Part shown: positions 46,905 through 58,870 of the stretch, piece by piece
Layout of the letters: each line of letters starts with the position of its first letter
Position numbering within the stretch: the stretch's first letter is position 1
Source: Acanthopleura granulata
Taxonomy: Eukaryota > Mollusca > Polyplacophora > Chitonida > Chitonidae
DNA: 64,000 bases
Reading direction: 5' to 3'
Assembly (NCBI GenBank): GCA_016165875.1
Contig: JABBOT010000016.1
Coordinates: 8,824,946-8,888,945, forward strand
Program-made: the position numbers and the translations under genes
The notes under the pieces: generated by a model
What the model was told of the DNA's origin: nothing
The model's database searches: none
The model's input: only the letters and a program-made list of their open reading frames with translations

Positions 46905-46995
46905 CATCCAGGAGAGTAAAACTAGAACAGCGACAACCGTGTGGTACTTGGCAAATGGCCGCACAGTATCTGTGAAATCCGTCCTCGCAGAGAAC
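46905..46995 (+). repeat. repeat D copy
   Basis: ggagagtaaaactagaacag, cgacaaccgtgtggtacttg, gcaaatggccgc and gtgaaatccgtcctc. Confidence 0.7.
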
Positions 46996-47219
46996 AGTCG
47001 CACATAAGACCGTTAACTTAACCTGCACCTTTGAGGTTGTATATAGTAGATCAACATCTACCTGTACATAGTCTGTTTACTCAGAACACAGATATATAAT
47101 CCTCACAGCTGGGAATTTAAATTTTGCATATCGTACAAAAACGTGATTTTAACGTCTCTTTACTGTTTTCTACTGTACATGAGGCCGATTCAAATATAAC
47201 CCCTTTGCTCACGCTGGCC

Positions 47220-47345
47220 ATCCGTCCTATTTTTGATACAGTATATATACTTTCCGAGTTCTTTGATGATCTGTGTTATTTGTCGTTGTTGGAAACTGGT
47301 GTTTACAGTATTGACCCGGAATGCCCATATTGGTTGACTGTGGTT
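47220..47345 (-). repeat. repeat C copy, shorter
   Basis: Shares tttgtcgttgttggaaactg, gacccggaatgcccatattg and gttgactg. Confidence 0.7.
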
Positions 47346-47420
47346 GGAAGAAACCGGGCATATTTCGGGGGAAACACACGACCATCCTCAGTTTGCCGGG
47401 AGAGGCGGACAGTCCAACGC
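47341..47420 (-). mobile_element. SINE-A fragment next to repeat C
   Basis: ggaagaaaccgggcatattt, cgggggaaacacacgaccat and cctcagtttgccgggag match the SINE-A middle on the minus strand. Confidence 0.65.
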
Positions 47421-47714
47421 GACGTACAACCAGAGGGGAAATCATCGTGAGCTGCAAGGATTGGGACCATTGGTGAGAGATAAAAGGGTAATTGCACTGT
47501 ATAAGCAGGCTAAGCGCTAGCCTGACGACCATCGTTTTGGCGCAGACCTATGTGGCTAAGAACTAAGGTATACATCCTCGTGAAAATATTCTATACGCAA
47601 AAATGGATGCAAGTAATTCTGTTCAACGCATTATTGCGATCCGCACTACTGTGAACTCCGATTCACGTACCAACATTATAGTGAGCCGTTTAACTCCGAA
47701 CCCTGTTGCTGAGA

Positions 47715-48205
47715 AAATGATGACTCTGAACCGCATACTTAGAAATACATGACTCCTGGCCGCAAAGCCGAAAAACGTATGATTCTGAGCCGGGCTTCAA
47801 CATGTGAAACGCATGCCTCAGACCTGCGTGAATGTGAAACACATGCCTCCGACCTGCGTGAATGTGAAACACATGCCTCCGACCTGCGTGAATGTGAAAC
47901 GCATGCCTCCGACCTGCGTGAATGTGAAACGCATGCCTCCGACCTGCGTGAATGTGAAACACATGCCTCCGACCTGCGTGAATGTGAAACGCATGCCTCC
48001 GACCTGCGTGAATGTGAAACGCATGACTCCGAACTGCGTAAATGGGACACACATGCCTCAGACCTGCGTGAATGTGAAACGCATGCCTCCGACCTGCGTG
48101 AATGTGAAACACATGCCTCCGACCTGCGTGAATGTGAAACGCATGACTCCGAACTGCGTAAATGGGACACGCATGATTATGAACAGGGTAAACAATGGTA
48201 CAGCG
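47715..48205. repeat. 30-bp minisatellite with higher-order structure
   Basis: About twelve near-identical 30-bp units (cctccgacctgcgtgaatgt..) from 47803 to 48173, with diverged units on both sides. A variant unit (actccgaactgcgtaaatgg) recurs exactly 120 bp apart (48026 and 48146), so a four-unit block was duplicated. Because 30 bp is ten codons, several frames on both strands stay open, e.g. CETHASDLRE on the plus strand. There is no sign of real coding. Confidence 0.92.
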
Positions 48206-48354
48206 AACCAAGAAACTGCTCACACCAAGGCGCTCGGGGCGAGTAAGTTTCTGTTGTTTAAGAATTTACGTGAACATTTTGGTTAATCCCTAACTGATGT
48301 AAACTGAAAAGAGGCTGTGTATTTCACGAGTTACGTGTGATTTTCTGCCAACTA

Positions 48355-48650
48355 TCACGATCTCGTCGCAGCCCTGGTTTTACTCCCTGTGGTGTAGTTT
48401 TTTACATCGTATTCCTGCATAGCACGGTATTCTGTTGGTGGAATAATTATCGTACGAAGCCTCACTCCTTACGTACAAGGGTTGGAAGGAAGGTTGGGAA
48501 GGGGAGGGGTGTAAACTGATACTGTTAAAGCATTTGCATGAACCGTTGGAATAAAAATCCCATTTGAGGTAAGTGTTCACCGGTAACGTGTCACCATTTG
48601 TCAACTGTCACACTGTTGTCGCAGCTATGGGTTTGCTCTATCTGCTATAT
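48355..48650 (-). repeat. repeat D, two diverged pieces
   Basis: Pieces at 48355-48425 (tcgtcgcagccctggtttta, ctccctgtggtgtagt) and 48575-48650 (caccggtaacgtgtcaccat, ttgtcaactgtcacactgtt) each match the D family on the minus strand. Confidence 0.65.
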
Positions 48651-48724
48651 TTTCCTTCACATTGAGAGCCGCATTAAAGTCAACTGTAAGCCACTTTACC
48701 CAGAGCAGCAATACTGTGTGGTGC

Positions 48725-48915
48725 ACTGACGTCAACCTAAATGGGCGTTCCGAAATTCGTACACGAGCTGTCAAGTATAAATGCTCAATGCGACATTCGT
48801 ATACCAGACGTCAACCTAAATAGGCGTTCCGACATTCGTACACCAGCCGTCAACCTAAATGGGTATTTCGACATTGGTATGCCCACCGTCAACCTAAATG
48901 GGCGTTTCAGGTTAA
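48725..48915 (+). repeat. 44-bp tandem expansion derived from repeat C
   Basis: Four copies of cgacattcgtataccagac..gtcaacctaaatgggcgttc, which is the opening part of repeat C. So one segment of the dispersed repeat became a minisatellite here. Confidence 0.8.
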
Positions 48916-50404
48916 TAATGGCAAGTACCCATACACAGTCTTGTTTTTTACAAGTCGCTACAATTCCATTTCATTTGCTGGCTTTTCTGTATGAATAAAA
49001 TAGAAGTGTCTTAGGTAATGGTTATGTATTATTGATACACGCACACGGAGATAAAAACACTGCTATATTAGCGAGGAGAGAGAGAGAGAATAAGAGCAGC
49101 AGATGAATAAATCATGCGGTTGCCTGGACGTGGAGCTGTTGCCTTGTGATAGCGTCCACAGGGAAATAGTAGGCGGGCAAAATGCATTGAATTCTACATA
49201 TAAAATGAAACGTTTGGCGCAAAACACTTTGATCAATGACGGATACAAGAGGGCTACAGGTAGATTTTTTTTCCATCGGAGTAATATGCTTTTAAACTAT
49301 CGGATTCTCTGCTGTGGTCTGTGTGGATCCAGTGTATGCCAATGAGGCTATATCGGTATTTTGCATGTCTCGATGTAGATCGTTTCCAGATCCATTCGGA
49401 CACCACAGCTCTATATATGTATATATAGTTTGAATTAAAACGTTGAACGTGTTAGGAGGAAAAAACAAGATTCGGTGTCACTGGTCAAACTATGGCTAGG
49501 AAAGAACACCACAGAATCCAGTGTTTCCAATGCTTTTTTTACTTGTTTGAAGATATTGTGCAAAACTAAAGCTGTTAAGTTCTTTTCCTTTTTAATGATC
49601 TTCCACCGGGCATAACTTAGTCTTAAGCGTTTTCGCTGCCTTTAAATCGTATCATGAGCTATTGCCTGTAGTTTGTGACGTTGTTTGGGCGAAAGTATTA
49701 AACATCATCGATCGGTGTGTAAATAAATGCCAACACGCTGATCTGAAGCTTTTAAGGTGGCGATAGTGAACCAGGATAATACTGGAGACGTCAACCATGG
49801 AAATCCACCGCATACATCCCAGTGTGTGTTTGTGTGTGTTTTGTGGCAGCGGTGTACCTGTGTTTCTGATTCATTTAATTTGTTGGCAGCCTTTTACATT
49901 TACAGGTCAACACTGGACAATATTCAGAGAGCTGCGGCTGAAAATAACCAGAAATTGCATTGTATTTTACTACCGTTCAATCTACAAAGCATATGTAAAT
50001 TATGAACGTTTACGAAACCTAGTTTTGGACTTTGAGGCCCTGAAGCAGAGTTTTCTATTAACGTCCATGTTATTTTGACGATGTTTTCACCGCCGTTTCT
50101 CAGCGAGCAAAGCGTGTTGGCGCTAATGCCCGGATGTCCACGGTCTCGAATGTCACAAACCACGTTAGATTTTCTCCTTGTGAAACCGGCTTTCATGCCG
50201 TAATGGATTAACTGTTCCAATCAGAGCATATCTGAGATACGGCTTCAGGTTCCCGTTCGATTAACCCCTAATGTAGAGCAGACAACAGCCGTGTAACTGA
50301 ACATAGATGACTATAGGTCATTTAGATTTGCTGGAGAACTAGTTTGAGCCAGATTAACACCGCCGCCTCTCGACAGGGACGGAATTATTCCGGTAGTATC
50401 GTTA
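48916..50404. other. no gene or repeat recognised
   Basis: A short (ga)n lies at 49075-49090. Open frames lack support. Confidence 0.5.
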
Positions 50405-50680
50405 TTTGGGATTACACGGGGCCTCCGTGGCCAATGGGATTAGAACGCCAGCGTAATGCAATTACCCAGGATGCTCTCCTTCTGCTGGAAAATTCAGATT
50501 TTGAATCTGGTAATCCAGATCACGCTGGCTCCCTTTCTAACCACACGAGGAAAGACCCGCCAGCAATGTTCGGATTCTCATTGATTTCAACGGGGCCCTG
50601 TGCGGCTTCTTCCCACCATCATGCTGGTCGACATCGTATAAGTGAAATATTCTTGAATATGGTGTAAAAAAACCAATCCC
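50405..50680 (+). mobile_element. SINE-A copy, diverged, nearly full length
   Basis: Head acggggcctccgtggccaat, cttcccaccatcatgctggt, cgtataagtgaaatattctt and a tail that runs into C and A runs (50678-50700). Confidence 0.85.
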
Positions 50681-51889
50681 CCCCCCCCAAAAAAAAACAA
50701 TTAAACTTTATACTTATTGATTTACGCTTATATATAGAGTTTATACATTAGAGAATGGTCCGAGACCATTCCGAGTTCGAAGTTGTGTTTCGAAATTACA
50801 GCCTCAAAGTCAGACAGCAAATACATGTCAACCATCTTGACCAGCTATAGTACTAATATTTAAAGCCCGCTTTCAAAATGAAAGATCCCTCTTACCACCA
50901 CCCCCCTCCTCAACTTAAATAATAGAATAGTCAAGTGAAGGCTGTATTTTGTTTAATGCTGATTGAGGTAGTAGATACTCTCGGAGCAAAATATCATAGC
51001 ACAGCTAAGTATACAAATCCCCATAAACATGAATTCAAATTCCATGTCATATCATTTAAAATATCATTAACAAAATATCTAGATCCTTTTTCAGATGCAG
51101 ATCACCAATCAAAATTCAATGAAGTGGTGTTTATCAAAATCAGCGGGCATAAACTTGCAGACAAATAGACAAATAACCTTAACATTACAACAAATACTAA
51201 CGGTGTTTTTTTTTTTTTTTTGATTTTTTTTCTTTTTTTTCGATTCTCCGCCCACATTTGGAAGATCGGTTGCAGTTTAAAAGTTTACAGCAATGGGAGT
51301 ATATTGGAGAAGCCACAACTGTGTAAACGTAGGCAAATGGTCTTAGATAACCAGTGAAATCGGGCCTCATCTAGAATTAATGTAAATACATAAATATATA
51401 CACCCCTCTGGCACCGCGCCTTAAGCAGTTTTGTAAAAATGCAGTGATCTAAATTGCGATGTAGTAGACAACGCTCTATGGCGTTAGGCATAACGGACTA
51501 TGAGAAAGGACGGTGGTGGCAACGGGATGCCATACCGTTAGGGTATCTACATTACCCCGAACCGGGTGCCAGGAGAATTGACCACTTTGTTTGTTTTATT
51601 TGTTCTCCGGCAATGTTTGAATATGCGTTACCCATTTGTCAGCAAAACTTCATCACAAAGTCAAATTAGAACAACAGACCACACTGAGAGAAAAGTTTGG
51701 TTCAACGGATTACAAAATCTTAGTTTTCAAGTACAGTTAATTCAACACAGAAAACTCAGTCATAGGTCTACGACCAGATCAACTGAGTCACTTATTATCT
51801 TACTGAATCACAAATGGTTGATGTCCTTTGATTTCTCTTGTAAATCACCCAAGTAATCAGATGAGTCTTTGATGACTCAGTCAATTTGG
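50681..51889. other. T run, repeat-D piece at 51290-51365, otherwise nothing
   Basis: T-rich run at 51208-51240. The D piece reads gagaagccacaactgtgtaa and gcaaatggtcttagataacc. The other frames have no support. Confidence 0.55.
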
Positions 51890-52545
51890 TCATGTGGCTT
51901 ATTATTCTCACTGGAATTAGCTTTACTGGAAAATTCAGATTTTTGAACATCGAAATAACCGACATCGGTATACCTGCCTTTAACAAATTTGGGCACTCCG
52001 GGTGAATAATTGCATTTTCCAAAAACGATAAAATAACACAAACCAAAAAAGGACAAAAGGGAATATAAAATAAAAAAATTAGGACGGATTCATGCAAAGA
52101 GATACAGTCAGCAGTTTCCAATGGTGACGGAAAGGCACAATGAATACTTAAAATCAGTACTGTGTACTATTTTAGTGTATATCTTACCGTTAATAAATAT
52201 GTATCTCAGTTGTTTGGGTGAACTTAGGTGTCAATAATGACATTCATATACCAGCCGTCGACCAGAATGCCTGTTCCGCGGGTCAGTAATCACCAGGCCA
52301 GATTCCATAAACGACAAATAACACTAACGACCAAAGAACTAAGAAACTAAGCTTCTGTATAAAATATAAAAAAATATTCGCGACGGATTCAAGCGAGGAG
52401 AAGCAGTTAGCGATTCCCAGTGATGTATGACAAAAAGACGGAATGAATGCTCTTGGTGGATGAATAAAATCTGCATCCCAAATCGTGTACCATTTTAGTA
52501 TATATGTTGTCGTTAATCAAATATGTATCTCATATGCGCTTTGAT
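51890..52545 (+). repeat. two repeat C copies in tandem
   Basis: Copies at about 51890-52180 and 52200-52545 with the landmarks 280 bp apart (cgacatcggtatacctgcct at 51960, tgacattcatataccagccg at 52238). Both end in the caccatttagt..atatgtatctca region. They are diverged, so the duplication is old. Confidence 0.75.
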
Positions 52546-53536
52546 TGCAACTGTTCATATATCCAACGTGGAAATCATATTTAACACGATGAACATAAGG
52601 ACTCTAACTCTAGGTTAAGCGGAATTAGACACAACTGTGAAGCAGATTCCCAGAGGCACTACGTCCGTATTTGCAAGGAAGATAAATGTTTCAATTTTAA
52701 AATTTATGAAACTTAGATTGAAGGCGTTTGATGGAAACCTTTGTCACTGAAAGATAGCAAAGTTAAAAGCCTTGTATACTTTGTGAAAAATCAGAAATGA
52801 GCATTTCAAGTCCTCACCTGTATTTCCAAACAGCGTCAGGAAGGTAAAGACACAATTCTACGACAATAGACAATGAATGGATCAATAAAAACCCGGCTCG
52901 CTGCCAACGTCGTTTACAAAAAGCTGAATGGTGTAAGGCTCCAGAGAAGCGCTAAGCTTTGCATCGCAGAAGTGCCTGTAAATATTCCCATACACATATT
53001 AAAAAGGGACGTATACTGTGAGACAAAGAGAAGGTCTCTGCTGCGGAAATGGTCGGCGTAAAGGTCTGTGTTTGACCATTCGGCTGGATCGATAAGGACC
53101 AGCGGTAACTTCCAAAGGCGAGTGGTTTTAGACACGATGCCATATTGCGAGTTTTTATGTCACCGTGAAATACCTGTCCGGTGTTAATTTACAGGTGGTC
53201 AGAGCTCGAGGGTTACACAAAGACCGGCAGGTGAAAATCCGTTAGTCGTACTGTTTAGAGGAAAGTTCAATTAGCGAGGATGCTTACCCGCGTTAATTTC
53301 CCTTTGACAGCTACGATTATATTATACACTACAATCCGTTTCCTTTAGCTTTTCGCCATCTGTAAAGTTACCCCTACTCACTACCGTCATGGCCTTTTTG
53401 TCAGCGACACATAACATCAAAGACTCTTCATCCACATGTTAAGCTCTGCTAAAGCAGAATGATGTTGTGTAATGGTTTCGTCTTATTTCACACAAAGTTA
53501 CTACGATATGGGAAATGCAAGCAATAGAGTGAACAA
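52546..53536. other. no gene or repeat recognised
   Basis: Unique-looking sequence. Confidence 0.45.
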
Positions 53537-53720
53537 GACATCCCATGTTTGTAGTGGCAGCTCAGTGAACAAGAAGACATGCCATATATAAAGTGGCAAT
53601 ACAATGAACAACGAGACTTCCCATGTATGTAGTGGCAACACAGCGAACAACGAGACAGCCCATGTATGTAGTGGCAACTCTTTGAACATCGAGACATCCC
53701 CTGTCTGTAGTGGAAATGAA
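53537..53720. repeat. 39-bp minisatellite, four to five copies
   Basis: Units like gacttcccatgtatgtagtg followed by gcaacacagcgaacaacga, beginning at 53537, 53576, 53615 and 53654. The 39-bp length is 13 codons, so both strands have open frames. Confidence 0.88.
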
Positions 53721-54111
53721 GAAGTTGCATTTGACCGGTTTTAGTAAACATTGGAACAGGTAATGACGAAAATTCTGCGTACTGTAAAAAGTGGATAAAG
53801 GTCATGAACTTACACGGCATGTTTAGACAATCTGTTTCTCCATTTGAAGTATTTTGAGTTCTTAAGAGATGACCAGGGTTTGTTTTGGAATAGCGCTCTA
53901 GTCATACGTCCGAATTGGCTGTAGTTCTTGTTGTACCTCCTTTAAGGTGCCGTTTGCCCGAGAATGTTAAGAAAAAATGCATTCACTGAATATATCCGAC
54001 AAGTCACAGAAATCTGTCCGAGTACTATCATTCCTGTTACACCCAAATACATCACTGAACTGCTAAAATAATCTCATGCAACATGTTACAGCCTAGCACT
54101 ATTGCAACACA
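53721..54111. other. no gene or repeat recognised
   Basis: Unique-looking sequence. Confidence 0.45.
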
Positions 54112-54339
54112 TCACAAAGACAGATATGACCTACGGGGAAAAACCTCTCTAATCTTGTCTAACACAATTTTTGTATCGGGGCCAAGAGCTCCGCCGCTAT
54201 ATAGTGCACCCAGAGAAAGCAGGTGCAAGTCAGATGGTACACCTTCTTGTCTGTCACGTCGTTCACTGCGGCTTAGTGGCGCACATGCGCAATGAAGCAC
54301 AAATCGTTCTTCTTCACGATCGTTATTAGTTGTAGACAT
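54112..54339 (-). CDS. small open frame, possible exon or gene
   Basis: 75 codons from ATG at 54339 (MSTTNNDREEERFVLHCACA) to TGA, preceded in frame by a stop. The composition is more protein-like than its neighbours: a charged start, SRSERRDRQEGVP, then LHLLSLGALYSGGALGPDTK and KIREVFPRR. GC content is higher than in the flanks. No family recognised, no splice sites needed, and chance cannot be ruled out. Confidence 0.25.
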   Translation of the reverse strand: MSTTNNDREEERFVLHCACAPLSRSERRDRQEGVPSDLHLLSLGALYSGGALGPDTKIVLDKIREVFPRRSYLSL

Positions 54340-54665
54340 AAGCTGGTTAAGCAATCACCCCGTGGGTTTCCTTTTTGCTAGCTACAGGCGGCTTGGAGAC
54401 TGTGTGTGTAGGGTGGGAGAAAGGGTGGGAGAAAGGGTGGGGGAGAAGCAATGTCGAACAAAAGCTTTCACTAGGAGTTCAAACGGATTTCCTGCAGGAC
54501 AAGGAATGCCTTTCATTTCCGTGGAAATACAGACGAACTCACGAGACAATGAGATGCTTTAATTGCAACTAGACTATGTTCTCTTTTTAATTATGTGATA
54601 TAGATGTTCCGTTCGTTAATTTTCAGCCAGAGATCAGGGAAGAGAAAATTCAATGTCTTAATGAA
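54340..54665. other. no gene recognised
   Basis: A GGGTGGGAGAAA triplet of units at 54410-54440 is the only distinct tract. Confidence 0.5.
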
Positions 54666-54897
54666 TAAGCCGAATCGGCATTGGAGCCATCTCGCGAGAT
54701 TGACGCTGTTTGGGCGAGACATGAGTGGATGCTTTCGCAAACTAACGCACAACAGCGCCAAAGAGACGTGATTTCCGCTCATCGCTATTCCTTAGAATGT
54801 TGTTGCGTTATTTTGCATTAATTTGCGAGAGCGTCCACCCATGCCTAGCCCCAACGGCGTTAATCTCGCCAGACGGCTCCCGTGCCGATTCGACTAA
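54666..54897. mobile_element. F-family foldback element, copy 2
   Basis: Left end taagccgaatcggcattgga then gccatctcgcgagattgacg; the right end complements as ttagtcgaatcggcacggga then gccgtctggcgagattaacg. About 232 bp. The outer 14-19 bases match copy 1 at 20834. Confidence 0.8.
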
Positions 54898-55552
54898 TTC
54901 CCCATTTACACTATCTCAAACGACTCGGAGTTATGGAAGTGCCGTGTCAAACTACTTTAACATCCGGCTTCCGTTTCATGCGGTACAATAAACCTGTTTC
55001 GAAAGACAGTTTGAGCTATCCATACATGTGCCCCCAATGCTACCATTTTTGTAACTGTATGCACGCAAAGCGGCTATATCTGTCAGTGTGCATTGTCTAA
55101 TTAAACGAAAACAATATATAACTGGTCGAAATGTATGTTCCATACGATGAATGCGTGCGTCCTTGAAAGAACAGACATACATGTATTAAAAACTCCAGCA
55201 TCCGAAGACGCATAGGTCTGGTCTGGAATAACTCTTCTCCAGCTTTTCCTTTTATAGGTTTATGCCATTTAATTCAAAGAATCAAAGGACATGCTGCCGA
55301 GGGTTCATCGAAGTGTATGTTATCGATCGATATTGATTAGTATAAATCCAGGTGACGACAAAGATACCATTAGCGGCGAGGCCAAATCTGGACAAGATTA
55401 GCAGATGTGTATATGAGCTAAAAGTAAAGCTAGCGTCGACCCCAGACTCAGTCTCACTTAGACTGAGATGATGAACTTGGTGTTCCTCATGGATGGCCAT
55501 CTCCTCACATGCGAAGAGTTTCCGGGAAGACATCGCGGCATATCCTCGGTGT
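54898..55552. other. no gene or repeat recognised
   Basis: Unique-looking sequence. Confidence 0.45.
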
Positions 55553-55818
55553 TTTCAGATTTGATTTATGTATTCATTTATTTATTTGATTGGTATTTTA
55601 CGCCGTACTCAAGAATATTTCATTTATACGACAGCGGCCAGCATTATGGTGGGAGGCATTCAGCAGGTTGCTGGCAGGCCTTCCCTCGTACGGCCGGAGA
55701 GGAAGCCAGCATGAGCTGGACTTGAACTCACAGCAACCGCGTTGGTACGAGGCTTCTGTCTTATTACTCTGCGTTAGCGAGGTAACCAACTGAGCCACGG
55801 AGGCCCCTTTCAGATTTG
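55553..55818 (-). mobile_element. SINE-A copy with 11-bp target duplication
   Basis: The element (55564-55807) is near full length on the minus strand, with the head at its right end (ccaactgagccacggaggcc). It is flanked by tttcagatttg at 55553-55563 and 55808-55818. One internal block (the ggaaaccgggcaga..ccatcc piece) is deleted. Confidence 0.92.
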
Positions 55819-56620
55819 TATTGACCGGCTCGATAGTTACGACAGCTTACGGTATCCACTAAAATGGAAGATCCGTTTTTCTCATGTGTTCTTTCTTTGA
55901 ATGTTAATTTCTGCCCTATACTACAACATGCTATAAAGTGCACGTTTTCTTTTATGAGTTTGTAACCTGCAAATCAATAGAAATCCTATTCTTAGGCTTG
56001 ACAGCTCCTACGGCCCTCTCCCCACAAAAAGCTTGTAAATCTCGACAAGATGACCACTAAAACAGAACTTCACAACTCCAACAATTAGCGTTCGCTTCGC
56101 TTAGAGAGGAACCCTAGACTTAAATGGACACTGTAGTCAGTTCGACCCACTTACAGATTAGCGTTGATTATGTCATCCAAAGAAATCTCTTAGTGCAAAC
56201 CATCATCTAATATCTTGTTTGCAGAGGAATACTGTAATTGGTCAGAACATCTGTTTCGCTCTTCGCAATTGTTTGTTCCAAAAGTCTCGCATACTCATCT
56301 TGAATCGCCCATCGTAGACGCCAGATTTAACCATGATACTCCCCCGAAAAAGCGAGGATGCCAAAACATCCCTCGCCTATTGGCTGATTCCTCGATTTGA
56401 CTCGAAAGCTACATGCAGGTATTGCAACCGCCTAAACGTTAATTTTCCGTTTACTTACATGTTAACATGCGAGCATCTTACTCTACAGCCCTGATAATCC
56501 TTGTCCACAGCGACAATTCCACTCAAACATCTGATAGGTTGTTGACAATTAAAATTTTTCTAAAAACTGACCAACAACCGATAGGGGTAAAAAAAAAACA
56601 AAACAACGTTTTCGTCCAAT
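55819..56620. other. no gene or repeat recognised
   Basis: Unique-looking sequence. Confidence 0.45.
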
Positions 56621-56990
56621 GTGTAAGAAAGGCATACATTACCGGTCTTGGCGTGAGTACGCTATGACTAATATTTCTGGCTTTGCCGTCTGGTGTGTAA
56701 GAAAGGCGTACATAACCGATCTTGGCGTGAGTACACTGTGACTAATATTTCTGGCTTTGCCGTCTGGTGTGTAAGAAAGGCGTACATAACCGATCTTGGC
56801 GTGAGTACACTGTGACTAATATTTCTGGCTTTGCCGTCTGGTGTGTGAGAAAGACGTACATAGCCTTGTTTGGTGTGAGTACACTGTGACTAATATTTCT
56901 GGCTATGTTGTGTGGCGTGTAAGAAAAGCGCACACGGCCAGGCTTGGCGTGAATTCACTGCGACTAATATTTCTGGCCTTTTGGTCTAGT
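56621..56990 (+). repeat. 74-bp tandem repeat, five copies
   Basis: Units start (gtgtaagaaaggc) at 56621, 56695, 56769, 56843 and 56917. Units 2 and 3 are almost identical, the outer ones more diverged. Each has tgactaatatttctggcttt. Confidence 0.93.
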
Positions 56991-57845
56991 CAGCTGTCTT
57001 CGACATGATGTTTTAATATGTACACGTGATAGAAATACGAATGGGCGCCATGAATGACATGCTACATGTACATATATTCACTGTCGTCTTTTATTATATA
57101 AATGGACCTTCCTGATAACTGTGGTGTAGCTCCGACACATTTACGAAATGAAAAGATGAGATATTCCCAATTTACTTGTCACTGTAGGCTTTCAGATTAT
57201 AGAGCTTTATCATTACGCTGGTTAAGATGTGAGTTCATGTCTCGCTGGGGAGGCATTTTGTGGTCTGTCTAATCAAAAACATCTGATATCTTTGCGCTTT
57301 TCCGGTCAATATCCCTCTGTAAGAAACTTTAAAGATGCCTTCAGCTTTTCCTGTCGTTCAAGGCCGCATCTCCCCGGTTATTAATTATAAATTAAGTTCG
57401 GTTTTGCCGCATTGAAATCAGCACTACGTACAATTAAAGCGGATCTGACATGACTGCTTTCGGAGAATGCTGACGGATTTTGGGTATAAAAGTCGATGCA
57501 CAGGACGCAGCAACCAATTCCTCAAACACATTTCAAGGAAATGAAATCTTTCTTAACTGCTGTTAATTAATAGCTGTTGGAGGTCGCCATTGTCGTCGTT
57601 GTCGTCGTTGTTGTTTTGCTGGGGAGGGGAATCTTCTTGTTATTGATCCTGCGTAAGGTGCACGCATTATTTAAATGCGCAAGCGCCTAAGTTTGTGATT
57701 GTGTGACAAGGGTCATTTTAGTTCACTTTGATTTAGTAACACCATTCCCGCTCCCTATGAACCGGAGCGACGAGAGATTCACCGAGCTGTTCTATTACAG
57801 TATGGTCACAAACACAAATGTATAGATGTCAACATTGATGCAACT
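56991..57845. other. no gene recognised; short gtcgtcgtt run
   Basis: A gtcgtcgttgtcgtcgttgt run lies near 57590-57612. No gene is seen. Confidence 0.5.
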
Positions 57846-58010
57846 CCTAAAACGCTGTAAAATGTGAGTACCAACTTAAAATGTTACACCACGTAGTGAC
57901 ATTATCTAAAGCGCTGTAAAATGTGAGTGCCAATTTAAAATGTTACACCACGTAATGACATTACCTAAAACGCTGCAAAATGTAAGTTCAAACTTAAAAT
58001 GTTACGCACT
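57846..58010 (+). repeat. 59-60 bp tandem repeat, three copies
   Basis: Units begin near 57846, 57905 and 57964 with taaaacgctgtaaaatgtga then aacttaaaatgttacaccac. Confidence 0.9.
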
Positions 58011-58737
58011 TAAAAAGTGCTTCCAAATTGCAGTATAACGTTAGATAACAAGATTTTTAATATTTAAATATCCTACAGGGCACCTACGACTGATATTGAT
58101 TTGACATACCGGTAAGTGTTTTAAACTACAGTATTTTATGAGCATTTTGTAAAGTGACAAATATTAAACACTTTAGAAAGTGTGAACTTAACATTAAGAG
58201 AGCTTTCTCTCTTTCAACATTTCAAAATGTTGGATTTAACTTTACTTATGTTATCTAGATGATTTCGGTTTCAAGGGAGCAGAAATGATACCCCTCCTTT
58301 GGCGCCATGGGCACATGGGATTATCCTTGTACCAGTTATGCAGGTCCAGGAAGCCTCAAACCAAGTTTACCATTTTTCCTCTCAATGCAGATCGGTGTCC
58401 ACGCACAGGAGTGTGATGTCGACCATGAGTCAACAAAAACACATGTTATACATTTCCGGTGATGTCATAAAGAAATGATATCATGAATTGGACTGTCAGT
58501 ATTTTGCACTACAAAACAATAAGCTTTTAGCTGTTGCATTTAGGATTTCTTTGTCGTTGGATTTTGTTCTGTTTAATTTTGTACTGGTTGCCATTTACAC
58601 TTGATTGATTAATTTAGCAATTGCAAACTTGATAAATCCTGTACTTCCTACATTTCAAGACGGAACGTACATGCAAGCAAATTTGTATATATAACATCCA
58701 TAATGTCGTAACCTAAGAGTTATTTTCCTTGGCAAAT
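58011..58737. other. no gene or repeat recognised
   Basis: Unique-looking sequence. Confidence 0.45.
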
Positions 58738-58870
58738 GATATATGGCATGACCTTGCACAGGATGCCAGCTGGCAGACTTTCCCAGACGTGGTGGGAGAG
58801 GAAGCCGACATGAGCAACCCCATTGTTGAGAGGCTCCTGGGTCATTACGTTACGCTGTCAAGTCTTCGGT
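58738..58870 (-). mobile_element. SINE-A 5' fragment
   Basis: Minus-strand front half: gagaggctcctgggtcatta, gtgggagaggaagccgacat, ctggcagactttcccagac. Confidence 0.75.

Noticed and set aside
47803..48173. CRISPR-like array
   Set aside because: The units follow each other directly with no unique spacers, and the genome is eukaryotic.
47690..48286. Ten-residue-repeat proteins in four frames
   Set aside because: The 30-bp unit lacks stops in several frames at once, which is expected for any such minisatellite and is not evidence of coding.
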